This document shows positions 22,176 to 36,000 of a stretch of 64,000 bases of DNA, piece after piece. Position numbers and translations under genes: made by a program. Positions within the stretch are counted from its first letter, which is position 1. The number at the start of each line of letters is the position of its first letter. Location of the stretch: the NCBI GenBank assembly GCA_002007465.1, contig LNAC01000778.1, forward strand, positions 555,673 through 619,672. The letters run 5' to 3'. Below the pieces are notes generated by a model, which saw only the letters and a program-made list of their open reading frames with translations, did not search any database and was not told the origin of the DNA. This stretch comes from Ailurus styani (lineage: Eukaryota; Chordata; Mammalia; Carnivora; Ailuridae).

Positions 22176-23328
22176 AAACAGGCATTTGTTTGCTATTCAA
22201 TGAATAGTTAACAATCAGCTTATGCAACAAGGTATCTTGAAAAAGTGGATAAAGAATACAGAATGATGAACCAGGAATCTGGGGGTTCTTTGTGGTTTTT
22301 TCCTTGTTTAACAGACCTGGCTTTTAAAATAAAATCTGAAATAGAAAACAAGTCATCTTCATGTCGTAAGCTCTCTTCCTACAAGAAAGTTTGCAAAATT
22401 GTTAAACAGTGTTCTAAAATGTGGCTAAGTTATACTTTACATACTTTTTATATGTACATTTGATGAACACATTTTAAACCATATTTTCATTATATATGTA
22501 AGACCATAAATGTTCTCTAATAACATCACACTATAAGAGCCACAGAATATTTTTACCCAGGTATGTATTTCTTTAAAGCCTGTTTCCCAAAATGCAATTG
22601 CTCATTTAAAAGTGAACAACCGATTAGAACTAACCTCTCCAGGCATTGGGGTCACATGGACCTAGAAATCATGTTAAGAATAATACTGCTTTGGTTGACT
22701 GTAATTCATCTTATGTGGCAGAATAATAAGCATATTATCAATGAAAATGTATTCAGTTAAGTTCATCCTGCACTTTGAGTCTACAGTAACCCAAATGGCA
22801 AGGCCTAATAGTACTTTTGGACAGGACAGAAATTCCTTTTATCTTTATATATGGTTTTGCTTATAAAAATTTATTTCTACCACCTTAAAGGAAACCCATG
22901 GGAGCAGATGTCTGCCAAGGATCGTATTATGTACACCTAGTGAAGAACAGAGATATATCCTGTGGGAATAATGATAAGGACCCCAAAATATTTTTGGTAT
23001 AGGAGAGGTTTTTTTTTTCCTTTTCTTTTTTCTTTTCTTTCTTTTTTTTTTTAGCACATGTAAGATCTCCAGCTTCTAGACGACAAGTTTAAATAGCATT
23101 AAAAAAAAAACCATTTGTGACATTAAAAGTCGAACTCAAACTTTTAAAGAGTACAGAGAACTACAAAATGGAAAAAGGAAGCAGATATACGTTTTATGAG
23201 GAAATTGTGTTAATGATCTCTCATCTAAAAAAGACTCTTCCCTATTATCATAATGACTACATTCCCATCCTTAAAACCACTGGAGTACGGAAGTTATCTG
23301 ACATTATGCCAAAGAAGTCAAAATGTAC

Positions 23329-23334
23329 TTTATT
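23329..23334 (-). terminator. PRKAR2B: Possible proximal poly-A signal of PRKAR2B
   Basis: A single minus-strand AATAAA about 590 nt after the stop codon could give a short 3'UTR. No strong GU-rich element is obvious just downstream, so its use is uncertain. Confidence 0.35.
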
Positions 23335-23922
23335 GCAAAAATATAAAAGGTTTGAAAATTGCATATGATGTATTCTACCATTTCACTGTAGTCCAAGGCC
23401 AGCACATAACTTATCAAGCCTGAAAAACTTGAGAAAACAAAAATGATTAGAACTGTACTTACTATATATAGTGAGTTGTAAAAAGAATGTGATGTCATGC
23501 TGTCCAGCATGAGTCACTGCCAAGGTCCCTTTCCAGGGGCACAGTCACTAACACGGCAATCCAGGGAAGTCCAAATGAACACATATCACCCACGGCAGTG
23601 TCCTTTAATTATCTTCTTACACACAGATACTTTCAGTATATTACAATCATCTGAATGAACCTTTCACTCAAATCATAATTTTGTGGAGTGCAAAGTCATC
23701 TCATCAGTATGTCAGTATGTTTTTGACCTACTCTTTAGAAAGTGATGGTAAAGCCTATTGAGTATTAAATCACTACTCTGTTTACAGATACATTGTAAAT
23801 GTAAAAAAAAAGGAAAAAACCTGAAATCACAGAAAATGCTTGGCATCTACACAAACACATTCTCAGTGGACTAACCACTACTGTGGAATTTTGTCACTAC
23901 GGGTCTTGTCCATACTTTTGCT

Positions 23923-24056
23923 TCATGCAGTAGGTTCAACAATATCCATGTTAGTTCCAAACAGAGCAACTAATTGTTCTTCATAGGTGGCAATATTCCT
24001 TTTCATAATTTCCATGCAAGGTCCCAAAAGCCTTTCAAATGCCTGCACATCCATAG
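23923..24056 (-). CDS. PRKAR2B: PRKAR2B exon 11, coding part and stop
   Basis: Acceptor CTTTTCTTAG|CTATGG at 24056. It encodes A375 through A418 ([18 protein letters not shown]...NMDIVEPTA) and the TGA stop at 23925-23923. This is the C-terminal helical cap of CNB-B, which closes over bound cAMP. Confidence 0.98.
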
Positions 24057-27000
24057 CTAAGAAAAGGAGAGAATAAAAACAAAAACAAACAAAAAAAACA
24101 CCAAATTTAACATTCTTTGCAAATCTGAAAAATTCCCAAGTCATTTACGATGCCTATTCTGCAGGTGTCAATAATGCAATGGCATTTTTAGATATATATC
24201 AAATGCAAGGAAAGGGCATAAGGATAAAAATGTTCCACTTCAGAAAGTAAATAGCCAGTGTTCCCTTGATAATCTGATTGTGCAATGCTAGGTCGGCTGG
24301 GAGGCTCCTGGTCTATGGTAAGAAAAAAATGAGGGCTGTTACAGCAAGGCCTTGGGATTTTAAAAATTAATTAGTTTTGATATCATCTCAGTAATATGAG
24401 CTCCTTAAAGGTGGCAAGGGATTTTTTTTTCTCTACCATTTTCCCTTTGGTTTTTTTTTTTCTCTACTGTTTCCCTTTGATTTTTTTTTTCTCTACTCTT
24501 TTCCCAATGCTATGCTATAAAGACCCAGTGTTACCTTTAGTCATGTTTACTCTTTTATCTGATTGTCTAGTCTATTCAAAATGGTGGCCCAAATGCTCGT
24601 CTGCTTCTAGGTATATGCTTTATGTCCCCTTCCCTGCTTGTCTCCTGTATTTTTAAAAACTCTATTTGTAATACACACGTGGAAAATATGATCACACTAC
24701 CATAGAAATAAAAATTAAAAAAATTTTTTTTTGCCTCTCAAATTTGCAAAGGTACAAAAGAATGTTTGCAAGAATAGAGGAAGTGGACATTACTGTATTG
24801 CTGGCAGCATGTAAATTAGTACAGACCAGAGAGCTGGCAGGATATCTCCAACGCCATAAAAACAAAGTATACTTCTGAGAATATTTCTAAGGAAAAATCC
24901 TACATATGGGAAAGTTGTCTGCGCACACAGACACAAAAATTCTCCCCTACCCTCAATATATGGGGCCCAACCCTCCAAAATATTTGCCAGTGGGAAATGA
25001 CTGAATAACTTATAATGTGTATTTTACCTCATACAAAGTTACAATTTGATCAAACAGAAATAAAATGAACAAGTGCCTAATAAGCTATAGTGAATGAAAA
25101 AAAAAAGCAGTTGACAAAGTTTTAAAACCAGAAACCCATGCAAATAAAAAAAGATGAGAAGGAATTATAACAGGATTGCAGGAGGGTCGTGGTGGTGGAA
25201 TGGGTGACTCTCAGTTTTTCCTACCCTTTTCTGTATTTCTCCGATTTTCTTTAATGTGAATAAATTATAGAAAAAAATTAACGGGGTTTCACTCACTTCA
25301 CCTTTACTTTTCCTCCTGTCTGTACTGAGGAAAATTACCTGTTAGTTTCTAACCTACCTCCTCTTTCACCCAAGTGTAACACTTGATTAGTATTATTCTT
25401 CCTGAAAGCCTTTCAAAAAGTGACTTCTCTAAGAAGTTAATTCTGAAGATGCCTGCAGATCTGAGGACGCTGTTTGTTCTACTGAACTGTGGATGAGAAC
25501 ACAGAGTGGCTAATCACTGTGGAATCAATTTTCTTACAGTGTCCTCTACATGGACTCCTCCTGGGTTCCATTTCTCACTGGTAAAGTAAACTCTTTCTCC
25601 TAGGTCACATAGAGGTCTTCCAGAAGGTGGCATCTGTGATGACACATCGTTAACAGCTGGACAACAAAGAAAACCGTCCTGCGTTTGACAAACCCGAACT
25701 TTCATTTCCTAGGACTGGGATGAGGAAGTGTCCCACACACCCTCCAGCTTTGCCCACAGGCCCTGACCGAAGCTATAAAAATACATTCTAGCTGGGTTTT
25801 TTTTTTTGAGAAACACAAACTTTACTTGAAAGATGAGACCTAAAACTCCACACTCTGAATTCTTTACTAAAACAAGATGTTCTTTCACTCCCGTACGGAA
25901 GAACAAAATAGGTATGGGACGATTAGTAAAGAAAAATCGAAAGGCTCCCACAAATGGATCCCGTAATGCAATGAATCGTGACCTTGTTCTCTTTTGTGGG
26001 GACCACAGACCTCGGGGACCCAGCGAGATCGTCAGTACAGTCTCATGAACACATGGAGAGGGACGTCCACTGCTGTGACCCCTACCTAGACATTTGACAG
26101 TCCCGATGGCGTGCGCGGAAGCTGCCCGAGGTTTGTTAGTGACCAGAGCCAGCTCTCCAAAGTACTGACCCCGAGAACACCGAGCGATTTCCACGGCGCC
26201 GTTCTCTTCCACTTCGGATTTACCCTGACAAGGGAAAGAAGAGTGTGAGCCTTGACTCAGCTCATGAGAACTCAGTTAGCCTTAGGGTGAGCATCAGAAA
26301 GGACACCTGTTGCTTTATGGCTAACATGGATTTTTAGGACTTGCCAACACTCACCTTCCTTTTCATAGTGATTTTCACTTCGCCCGATTCCACGATGAAA
26401 AAAGAATCTGCCAAATCTCCCTGTGAGAAGGAAACAAAAACAGAGGGGGGAAATGCAGATTTCGTTTGACAGCAATCCTGTTTGCGTCTCGTAGCCCTGA
26501 GATCAGCCCCGCTCCGCTGCACAGGTGATCTGCCCGGAGAGCGCGGGAGGGCCCAGAGGAACAAACTATCTCACTGTCTACACTGAGAGGCCATGATCAA
26601 CAAGTCTAGAGTAACGAGCTCGTTTGTAAAATTATTTGAAATAATTGAAACTCTTTCCCGTGGCACCTCTTGCCAAGCAGTTCTGGCCAATACAGAGGTA
26701 AGAATTTGGCTGCAACTCCAGCCTGGATGACAACGTCCACAGCCCGGGATGGCGGTGCCGTGTCCCAGCACGTCCTCCGCCACCGGCCGATCCACGCTCC
26801 CTGAGAAGCACTCAGATGCACACCCTGTGTCATCCTCGGATAACAAGCATCGGTGTGGGGCCCAAAGAGGAGAAACTCTCGAGGAGAAAACAACCAGACT
26901 CATCAGGAGGCAGTCCGTGTAGGCCCTGACGTTTGTACTGATGCTCCATTCCACCTCGGGGCCTCAAAAAGGCTTCTGAAAGTGTTGCCATTTCTAACTA

Positions 27001-30000
27001 CATCCCTGCTTTCCCTTCTTTTTGTTTTTGGGTGAACTCTGCCTTGATTTCTAATGATGCCTCTCGAATTAAATAGTGTGGAACAGATGACAGCAAATAC
27101 TGACTTTTCTGAGCCTCCAAAGTGATTCTAGAGATACCTGAGAATTTCAAAACTCTTTAGTACATACAATTCAAGAAACACAGTATGAGATTACATCACA
27201 AAATGAGATTACATCCACAAAAATGTGGAGTCTAGATTTATGTAATGTAGTTATTTATAAATGCTTAAAAGACAATACCTAAAAAATACCTTTAATAATC
27301 CCTAAGTATAATATATATAATCTTTCTCTTACTTTATATCATAAGAGGTTCCTGTTAAATTTTCGAGTGTTTAAAATCATAATATGTCTGTTGACTGCTG
27401 TGTAATTGCTTTTTCAGATTTTATTTTTAAATAATCTCTATGCCCAATGTGGGGCTTGAACTCACAACCCCAAGATCGAGAGTCGCGAGTTCTACCAAGT
27501 GAGCCAGATGCCTGATAATTTTGTTTTCAAAAACGTGCCCTAAATGCACGTAGAAGTGACAACACAGGGTCTGTGGGTTGTGCCAGTGTCGGATCGTAGG
27601 GGTGATGGTGTGCAGTGTAAGGGACACCAGAGACACCGCGGTAAAGTGGGGGGAAGGGCTCTGTATGATCACTGTATTATTTCGAATAAAAGGCTAACAA
27701 GAATCATGTCAAAAGTGCTCTGTGCTTATTTTTCAACTTCCCTAGAACCTTAGTCTTGTTCTCTAATTTGACTCCACCTCTTTCTAACCCTGACTACAGT
27801 CGGTGTGTGCCCGTGTGTGTACAGGAGAAAGACTGATGTACTTGTGTATTTGCCTTCTTACACAATTATTCTTGCCTCAGGCTCAGAGACCCTGCATCTC
27901 ATCCCACATATATCAAAAGACAATATTTAAATGTGATACAAAGATTAGAGAACCTTAAAATCTGTTGAAATCGTTCACCCAGTGCTGAGAACTGTTACTA
28001 AGAAATACGGACACTATCATCTGTCTGCTTTATCTGTGAACCCCGACTGTCTTCACAAATCCTACTTCTTGGCACCTCTGTCATAACCAAGGCGTGCATT
28101 CCTACCTGTTCCAACTGGGATCTCGGAGAAGCATTAGGGGTGAAATGGCATGTCGGCCCCCATTTTGTGCTTGGAAGCTGATACAGTACCCGGTACAGTG
28201 TGTTCCCTTCTTGATTAATTTTATCAGGGAGCAGCCCCAGGAGGCTTCATCCCGAACTGATCATGCAAAACTCTGCGGGAGCTCCCGGTGTGCCTTCTGG
28301 GTCTGTGTTATCTCAAGGAACGTGCTGGCCTGTTTTTTCTGATTGTCAACGACATCTTACTGTAGACACGCTTGAATTTCATGTCACGTACAAATAGAAA
28401 ATTATCCAGAAATCCATCTGATGATTTAATACATATTCATTAGGAGTTAATTATATAAATAAAAATAATCAAATAGCTTAATGGCTGTAAATTAAACCAC
28501 TTTTAACAGGTCATTTGGTGGAAGTAATATTCATTTAATCCACCACTGCATGCTGATTATAGACACACATGAAAAATTTATCAAGCTTGGCCTTGTGGAA
28601 GAACCTTTTGGAATATAACCCTAAGCTGAATTACCGAAAAAGCACGATACCTGAGCAATGATTTGTTCTCCATCGTTGTATACTTTGGTGCCTATCACAT
28701 CTACCACTTTTAGGCGTTCAGAAACCTTCAGTGAAAAAAAGGATATGATTAAACAGACTAAATTAAACAGACTCAACTTGTATTTCAGAAGTTAAAAATT
28801 GGTAGCCTCAAGGCCAAATAAACAGAGCAGCATGTGGGTTTGTGTGTGTGTGTGTGTGTTGTATTAATTAACTGGTGGCATTATTTAAAAATAGGTTTCT
28901 CAGGAAAATCTGAATTCTCAGCTTCTCTTGAAAAATCAGGAGACTCAGCAATACCCAGCCCACATTAACGGTGCAGGGCCAACAACAGGCTGTGGTTCAG
29001 CAACGCTCTGGAGCTGGAGCCCGGGCCCAGCCGACATCCCACCCTAACTTCCTCTGCTCCTGCACGTTCCCTGCCTAACTCTGAAGGCATGTGGATTTCC
29101 AGCCCCTGATTTTTCATTTTAAAAGAAGCCGCAAGACACGATCAGTCCGCCTCACACGCATTCTGTAACGTGGCCAAAATCTCTACCAGGCGTGTACCAA
29201 CAACCCAACAGAAGGAAGTTTCAAGAGATGAGTCAGTGCTAATCCCAAGGCTCGTGGCCCGGACGCAGGATGGTGGGGAAGGCGGGGCAGGAGGAGACAG
29301 GGGATGCGTGAGGTTTGAGATGTTGATTAGACTCCTGAGTGCCAGTGTCAAGTATGCGGTTGGGTAAACACATCTGCCATTTGACAGAGGGACCTTGCCT
29401 GGTGATGGCCATTTTAAGAGGCATCAATGTATAAACAGTGTTTAAAGGCAGGGCATTTGACAAGTTCACCAAGTGAATAAGCGTAGCCTGAGAACAGAAG
29501 AGACCCTGGAATGCCGATCTGAAGAGGAAAGGGGAAGGGGGGTAAACAGCGAGGCTGATGGGAAGGAAAAGACACCGTGATTCAATAAGCTCCCCCCACA
29601 AAGGTGTAACTAGTGCTCCTGCCCACATTTCTGTTATTACTTCAAGTCTGCTTGTACTTTTTAAAAGTTTTTAATTAAATCCCACTCAGTTAACATACAG
29701 TATTATATGAGTTTTCAGGTGAACGAAAGAGGGATTCAACACCTCCATACATCACAAGTGCCCTCCTTAATCCCCATCCCGTTCCCCCTCCCACCTGCTC
29801 CCCCCTTGGTGACCTCAAGTGCGTTCTCTTGAGTTGAGTCTGTTTCCTGGTTTACCTCTATTTTCCCTCTGCTCATCTGTTCTGTTTCTTCAATTGCACA
29901 TGAGAAGAACAGGTATTTGTCTTTCTCTGACTGACTTATTTCACTTAGCATTATACTCTCCAGCTCTGTCCATGCTGTAAATGGCAAGATTTCATTCTTT

Positions 30001-30020
30001 TTTAAGGTTGAGTAATATTC

Positions 30021-30071
<51 letters not shown>

Positions 30072-33000
30072 CGTGTGTACCACTTCTTCTTCATCCATTC
30101 ATCAGTTGAAGGACACATGGGCTGTTTCCCTAATTTTGTTGTGGTGGATAATGCTGCTACAAACACTGGGATGCACGTATCCCTTTGAGTTTGTATTTTT
30201 GTATTCTTTGGGTAAATACCTATGAAGTCTCCATTTACATAAAGAGCACATATAAATCTGTTCTAAACACTCACAGTAGTCTCTTACTTTTAAAACAAAG
30301 CAAAACAAAACATCTGCAGCTACAGGCAGTAAAAGACATACCATTTTATACAAACACCATTTAATCTTTTCAAATAAAAATATTCAAAGAAACTTTCCTA
30401 CAGAAATGAATGTTCCACACAAAACAAACTTTTAAAGCAAAATAAAACAGAAGCATAAACATATACTTACTTCCAACGATTTAAGGAATGGCAGTGACTC
30501 GATAAAGCTTTCATACATTTTTCTCTTTTTGGCATTATTTTTTACAATTATTCTCCTGAAGGTTACCCTGTCCTAAAGGCAGAATAGCAGATACAAACAC
30601 GGTCAAGAGGTAGATTTTATTAGGAAAAAAAGTTTGAAGAGATGGTTTCATTTTAGCCCCAATAAGGAACAAACAATAACTGAAGATATTGAAATAAAAT
30701 GTTAATGTTATTATACTTCTTTCAGTTTTTTTTATTTCTTCAGGCATAAAATATAGACCCATATAAAATATTACCTTCATTTTTTAAAAAAAGGAAACAG
30801 TTTCCTTTTATTCAGAACAGGCCAACATGTAATTGGGATAAATCCACAAGGTGGTGCTATTGCACCATTAAAAAAAAAGGCACCCCCCCCCACCCCGTCT
30901 TTGTTTTCCTCCAGCTTTACTGACATAACTGATCTATAACATTGTGTAAAAGCTCAAGGTATAGAACATGTTGCTTTGATACACTTACATATTGCGAAAT
31001 GATTACAATAGGGTTCATTAACACTGGTATCACCTCACATAATTACCCCTTCTTTTTTGTAATGAGAACATTCGAGACTCCCTTGGCAACTTTCGAGTGT
31101 ACAATACAATGTTAATGATAATAACCACGCTGTTCATTCAATGCCCAGAACTCATTCACCTTGTAACTGGAAGATTTCACCCTTTGACCACCATCTCCCC
31201 ATCTCCCCCACTCTCAGCCCCAGAAGTAACCACTGCACTCAGTGTCTCTGAGTTCAGGATAACACAACTTCTTTTACTGTGGATGACAGCCCTCTGATGT
31301 CCAAAATCAAGTCAGCGGAACATGACCAGCACTTTTCTTAAGCTGACTTATAATGGACCTATAATGTTAAATTAGTTTAGAATGTACAATATAATGATTT
31401 GGTATTCATATATATTCAGAAATGATCACCACAATAAGTCTGGTTAACATCATCACCATACATAGTTCCAAATTCCTTCTTTCTAGTGGTGAGAACGTTT
31501 AAGATCTACACTCTTAGCAACTTTGAAATATAGCATGCAGAAACTACAGTGGCCGTGTTGGACAGGACATCCCCAGGTCTTTATTTATTTTATAACTGGA
31601 AGTTTATACCTTTTAACCCCCTTCACCAATGACCAGCATTTTGATAAAAAACATAGAAAATCTCAAGATGCACACCTTTTAGTTAAGTGTTGTTTAGTTA
31701 TTTATTTCAGTTATACACAAAGACACATACATAAGTAAATATAATAATATACTGGTAAATATACTGGCTACGATCTTTCTGAATGGAAATCTTCACGTGG
31801 GTTACAGGAAAAAAATGCATGGAAAACAATATTGGAAATTTTTTTAATCATAGAGCAATTATAATGAGATCTTGAAAAGATTATGCATGCTAGCTTGTCA
31901 CATCCACATTCTGTCAGAGTTTTTCTTTTTTAAAAAATGTGCACAGAGAACTACAACTTTCCTGAATACCGGAGTCAAACGCCAGTGTTTACCATTCTCA
32001 GGGTTCTCAAACGTTCCTCTGTTTACACTACTTAGCCTCAAAGATACAGAACTCAATTAGGGAACCAGGGAAAACTTTAAAGATAACAAACAGCTCAAAA
32101 AATGGTTTTCCTACAAACTTTATTTTGAAAAAAATCCCTACAAAACATTATAATGGTTCTTAGTTAAGAGCCCCCAGAAATGTTGGATTGTCACCGATAA
32201 ACAATTACACCATTTTAATATCCAATAAAACGGCAATATTTTCACTAATTATTAAATTACTATGGCAACACAGTGAGGCTGAATTTAACCGAATTGGCAG
32301 GATGGAGGAAAATGCTATCGTGGATGTAAGTCTCCAGGAAAGCAAACATCCTGTTCCCCAATTTAGTTCATTGCAACTTGAAAAGGGCTGTAAGTTGGAG
32401 TTGTAATCCTAATAACTTTTTTAAAATAGAAAAATGTGCAAGATAATTAGTAAAATTATTGAAATAATTTCCAAGCTTGGGTCTGCATCAGAATCATCTG
32501 TAGTATTAGAAAAAGGTTCTCAGACCCCAGACTTGAATGACTCGAACAATGTCTGCGTGTAGGGCTCACTAACCTATAGGTCATAAAAGCTACCCCAAGT
32601 GATTCTGAGATATAATCAGGTTTGGGAACCAGCTGCAACCCCATTTTATGAACGGAGTTTACTGCAAAAGAGAGCAGATGAGAAATAGCTTAGGGATTAA
32701 AAACTAACCAGAACGAGGTACTGGTCTTGAGAAAAATTCTGTTAGTGGCCCCCCTCTTCACACCTGCTGTGACATATAATCAAAATCCACAAAGTCCCAT
32801 TTCAGATGTTTTCATCCTAGTCATTTCAATAATCACCTGAGTCACTGGCAGGGTCACGAGCATCAGATAATCCCCTAAGACTAACAGCTAACAGTGACCA
32901 AGTACTATTTACAAAGTTAGACTAGTCTAACAAAGGGCTTTTCTCTTGGGATCTGCTTATCTTTCTACCTGCATTTATATGGCACAGCTCCAATCTGCTG

Positions 33001-36000
33001 GCCTGAAAAGAAAAACATCTTTCCTACTCAACTCTCCCCAGAAAGTTCAGCAAGTGAATCTTAAAAAACGTATTTGAAGGATTAAGTGATAGGCTAATTC
33101 TAATTTTTAGAAAAGTTCCTGCACTTAGGCACATACCCCAAGGTGATCATCACAAACCGCCCCCCTGAATAACACGGAGAGATAAGTAAAAACCTCTGGA
33201 AATGCATAATCCTTCTTGATGGCTTAAGTATGACACACCCTGGGAAATGCTGGGCCTTGGTACCCAGCTTAAGGTTTCTACCAGGGCTGCAAATTATGAG
33301 CACTCAGGGGCCAACCTGCTACACGTGTGACCTTGCTCCAAGGGTGTGCGGGAGGCTTCCAGACCCTCTGCTTCTGGCTGGCAACCTCAACCGAACGACT
33401 GAACTTTCAGCAGACACCTTCCTTAATGGAACAGGTCACGGCCGGCTCTAGATGGAGCCAACCACTCTGATGCCTGGCAAACACGTCCTATGGACCTAGC
33501 CTGGTCTACTTTGGGGGCTCTACTTTGCTGGCTTTCGGAGTTCGTATCTTTAACCTTCCTTAACACACGCCAGACCACGATGAGTTTCTTCTCGTGTGAA
33601 ACAATTCCAGACTTTCTTGTACAACTTAAAATATGACTCATCACATTTTTATCATGGCAACAGTAACTGCCTGATTGTAATAAGAAGAAACATACAGTAT
33701 ATATGGTTTCTCTGAGCAAGAGATTTTTATCAGCTGACTCAACTTGAGAGTTCAAGGGCTGAGTCCACACAGAATGACTGGTTACTTCTGCAAAGCTACA
33801 TATGGTCTTTGGGACCCAGACTGCAAAGAGACCTATTCTCTCAACCTCTTCTACTTCCACAAAAGGATTGTTGAGGAAACTAATCTAGTAAAATACATGT
33901 GGAAACTAAAGAGTGGGCCGTCTGCGACAATTTGAGAGGAAAATACAATCATTGCAAACATGCCCTAAAATCAGCATTGCTTCAAGTGCGCTCTGGGCAC
34001 AGTGGCACCGGGGTCTCCTGGGAGCTCATGAGAAATGCAGAATCACAGGCCTCTCATTCCAGATCCTGTAAGTCAGGATCTGCATTTTAACGATGCTCCC
34101 AGGTGACCTGTAAGCGGCTTGGAGTCTGAGAAGCACCAGCTTAAAAGACAGCCTTCCAGAACCGACCACTCTGCATCCTGGTATCGGGTATAGAAAGAAT
34201 CCTCCTTCCTTCCCGCCTCTCCCAAATGTCTTTAAACCAACTTTTAAGTCTTGTAGAAATGTCACCCTTAACAAACTTATTTTAAAAGCCCAGGTCCCAC
34301 CCCTGCAGAGCCTGATTAAGCTGGCCTCTGGTAGATCCTCAGCAAGAGGATTTTTTTTAAACCTCCCCCCACGCCTGCCCCCACCTTCAAGTAATTCTGA
34401 CAGTGCGTCCAGGTGAGAAACCCTGGCATCAACTGTTTGGATGCTACCCAGCTGCTTTTCAGTGCAAACTTGTTACCCCTTTAAAGCACACCAAGAGAAC
34501 CCAGAGAACCTGCTTACGGAGGCTTCTCAAACTCTAGCACCCGTCTGAGTCACGTGGTGGGCTTGCTCAAGCACAGATCGCAGCACCCCATCTCCAGAGC
34601 CTCTGATTCGTGGGCCCTAATCAGTGAGGGGGGAGGGGCCCAGAATTTGCATTTCTAGCAAAGTGCCCAGATGCTCCTGGTCAGGGGGCCCCACCGGGGG
34701 AAGCGCAGATCCTATCACATCGTAGAAAGCTACCTGAGAAAATAGCCCCCCTTGCTCACTTGTCTGGGTAGCTGTTTTATTTTGTTTGTTTTTAAGATTT
34801 TATTTATTCATTTGACAGAAAGAGAGCAAGAGTGAGCACAAGCAGGGGGAGCAGCAGAGGGAGAGGGAGAAGCAGGCTCCCCACTGAGCAGGGAGTCCGA
34901 CGTGGGACTTGATCCCAGGACTCTGGGATCATGACCTGAGCTGAAGGCAGACGCTTAACCACTGAGCCGCCCGGGCGTCCCTGGGTGGNGGGGGGGGGGG
35001 GTAAAAGAGGAGCATTTCAGATCTGAGTCTCTGTCCCAGGACCAGCAGGTTAAGCTCCTGACTTCACTGGGAAAAGAACATGAAGATCTCACCCAGCGTC
35101 CAGAAGTGCAGCATCCAGTAGGTGCTTAGTACCCCAAAATGACCAATGAAGATCGCAAAGACATCCACCTCTTAGAACCAAAAGACTACCTGCCTGGCTT
35201 TCGTCCTAACGATTTTCACAAAAAACACTCAGGTCAAATAAGTCATCCACTCACCAGGCCCCACAGAGCACCAGGAGAGGTAGCAGTGATCGTAGCCGCT
35301 CTGGGCGTGTTGTACATTAAGGCCAGTTCACCGAAACTCCCGCGGTTATCGTAATTCCCCACACACCTTCCGACCCCGTCACATTTCACGTAGATATCAA
35401 ATGTCCCTCTGTTGGGCAGATGAAAAACAAGAGGTAAAAGGAACTCAAGTCAAATCTCATGACAATAAATCATCATTTCAGAGACAGCCGTGTTCGACGA
35501 AACCTCCTTTCCAGATTCCCTTTCTCCTCTGACGAGACGTAATAAAAGATCACCGCTACACACCAGAGACATCCGTGCCAGACAAGCAGAACGAGGCCAG
35601 CAGCTAGACTACAGTAAGGACCAGACATGTGCCTTTCGGGAAAAAGTGAGACCAAACAATAAAAGTTCATAATAAAATAAGTGATGAAAAAAAATAAGAC
35701 TCCAACTGTATAGAATATGCACAGACATCCTGAAAAAGCCGACTGCGCTCATCTCTGAGCGATATGAAGGGTGAAGGACGCTTTAGGAGTTTTGTGTCTA
35801 AAAAGAACAAGTACTACTTTGAAATCAGAAGAAAATAACTTTTTTAAACAAGAATACCGCTCTAACAACTTGGTTGGCCCTACTTGACAGCACTTGCAAG
35901 GCTCTTGTATCATCTAAGGGAGGGGCCAGCAAAGCACGGCCCACGGCCCCACTGCCTGCTTTCAGGGGTAACGTCTTACCAGGACACGAACACACGGGTT

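Larger units (their letters stand above)
22055..23922 (-). other. PRKAR2B: PRKAR2B 3'UTR
   Basis: About 1.87 kb of AT-rich sequence runs from the stop codon to the distal poly-A signals, a length plausible for this gene. It includes a purine-only tract on the mRNA strand (23052-23009) and a possible proximal poly-A signal at 23334-23329. No SINE or LINE interrupts it. Confidence 0.8.
28726..30470 (-). other. PRKAR2B: PRKAR2B intron 7
   Basis: A 1.75-kb intron with a (TG)n run at 28841-28859 and an L1 3' end with its own (TG)n at about 29658-30222. The segment 28,900-29,640 looks single-copy with no recognised exon. Confidence 0.8.
30573..35254 (-). other. PRKAR2B: PRKAR2B intron 6
   Basis: A 4.7-kb intron with two old L1 3'-end fragments (30895-31300 and 31370-31640), several hAT MER5A-like remnants and one SINE (34790-34981). 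The stretches 31,900-32,450 and 32,650-33,950 show no feature I can name. Confidence 0.8.

Noticed and set aside
29736..30098. 120-codon minus-strand frame with long Thr-His repeat
   Set aside because: It is the ORF2 tail of a truncated L1 with a (TG)n insertion, not a functional gene.
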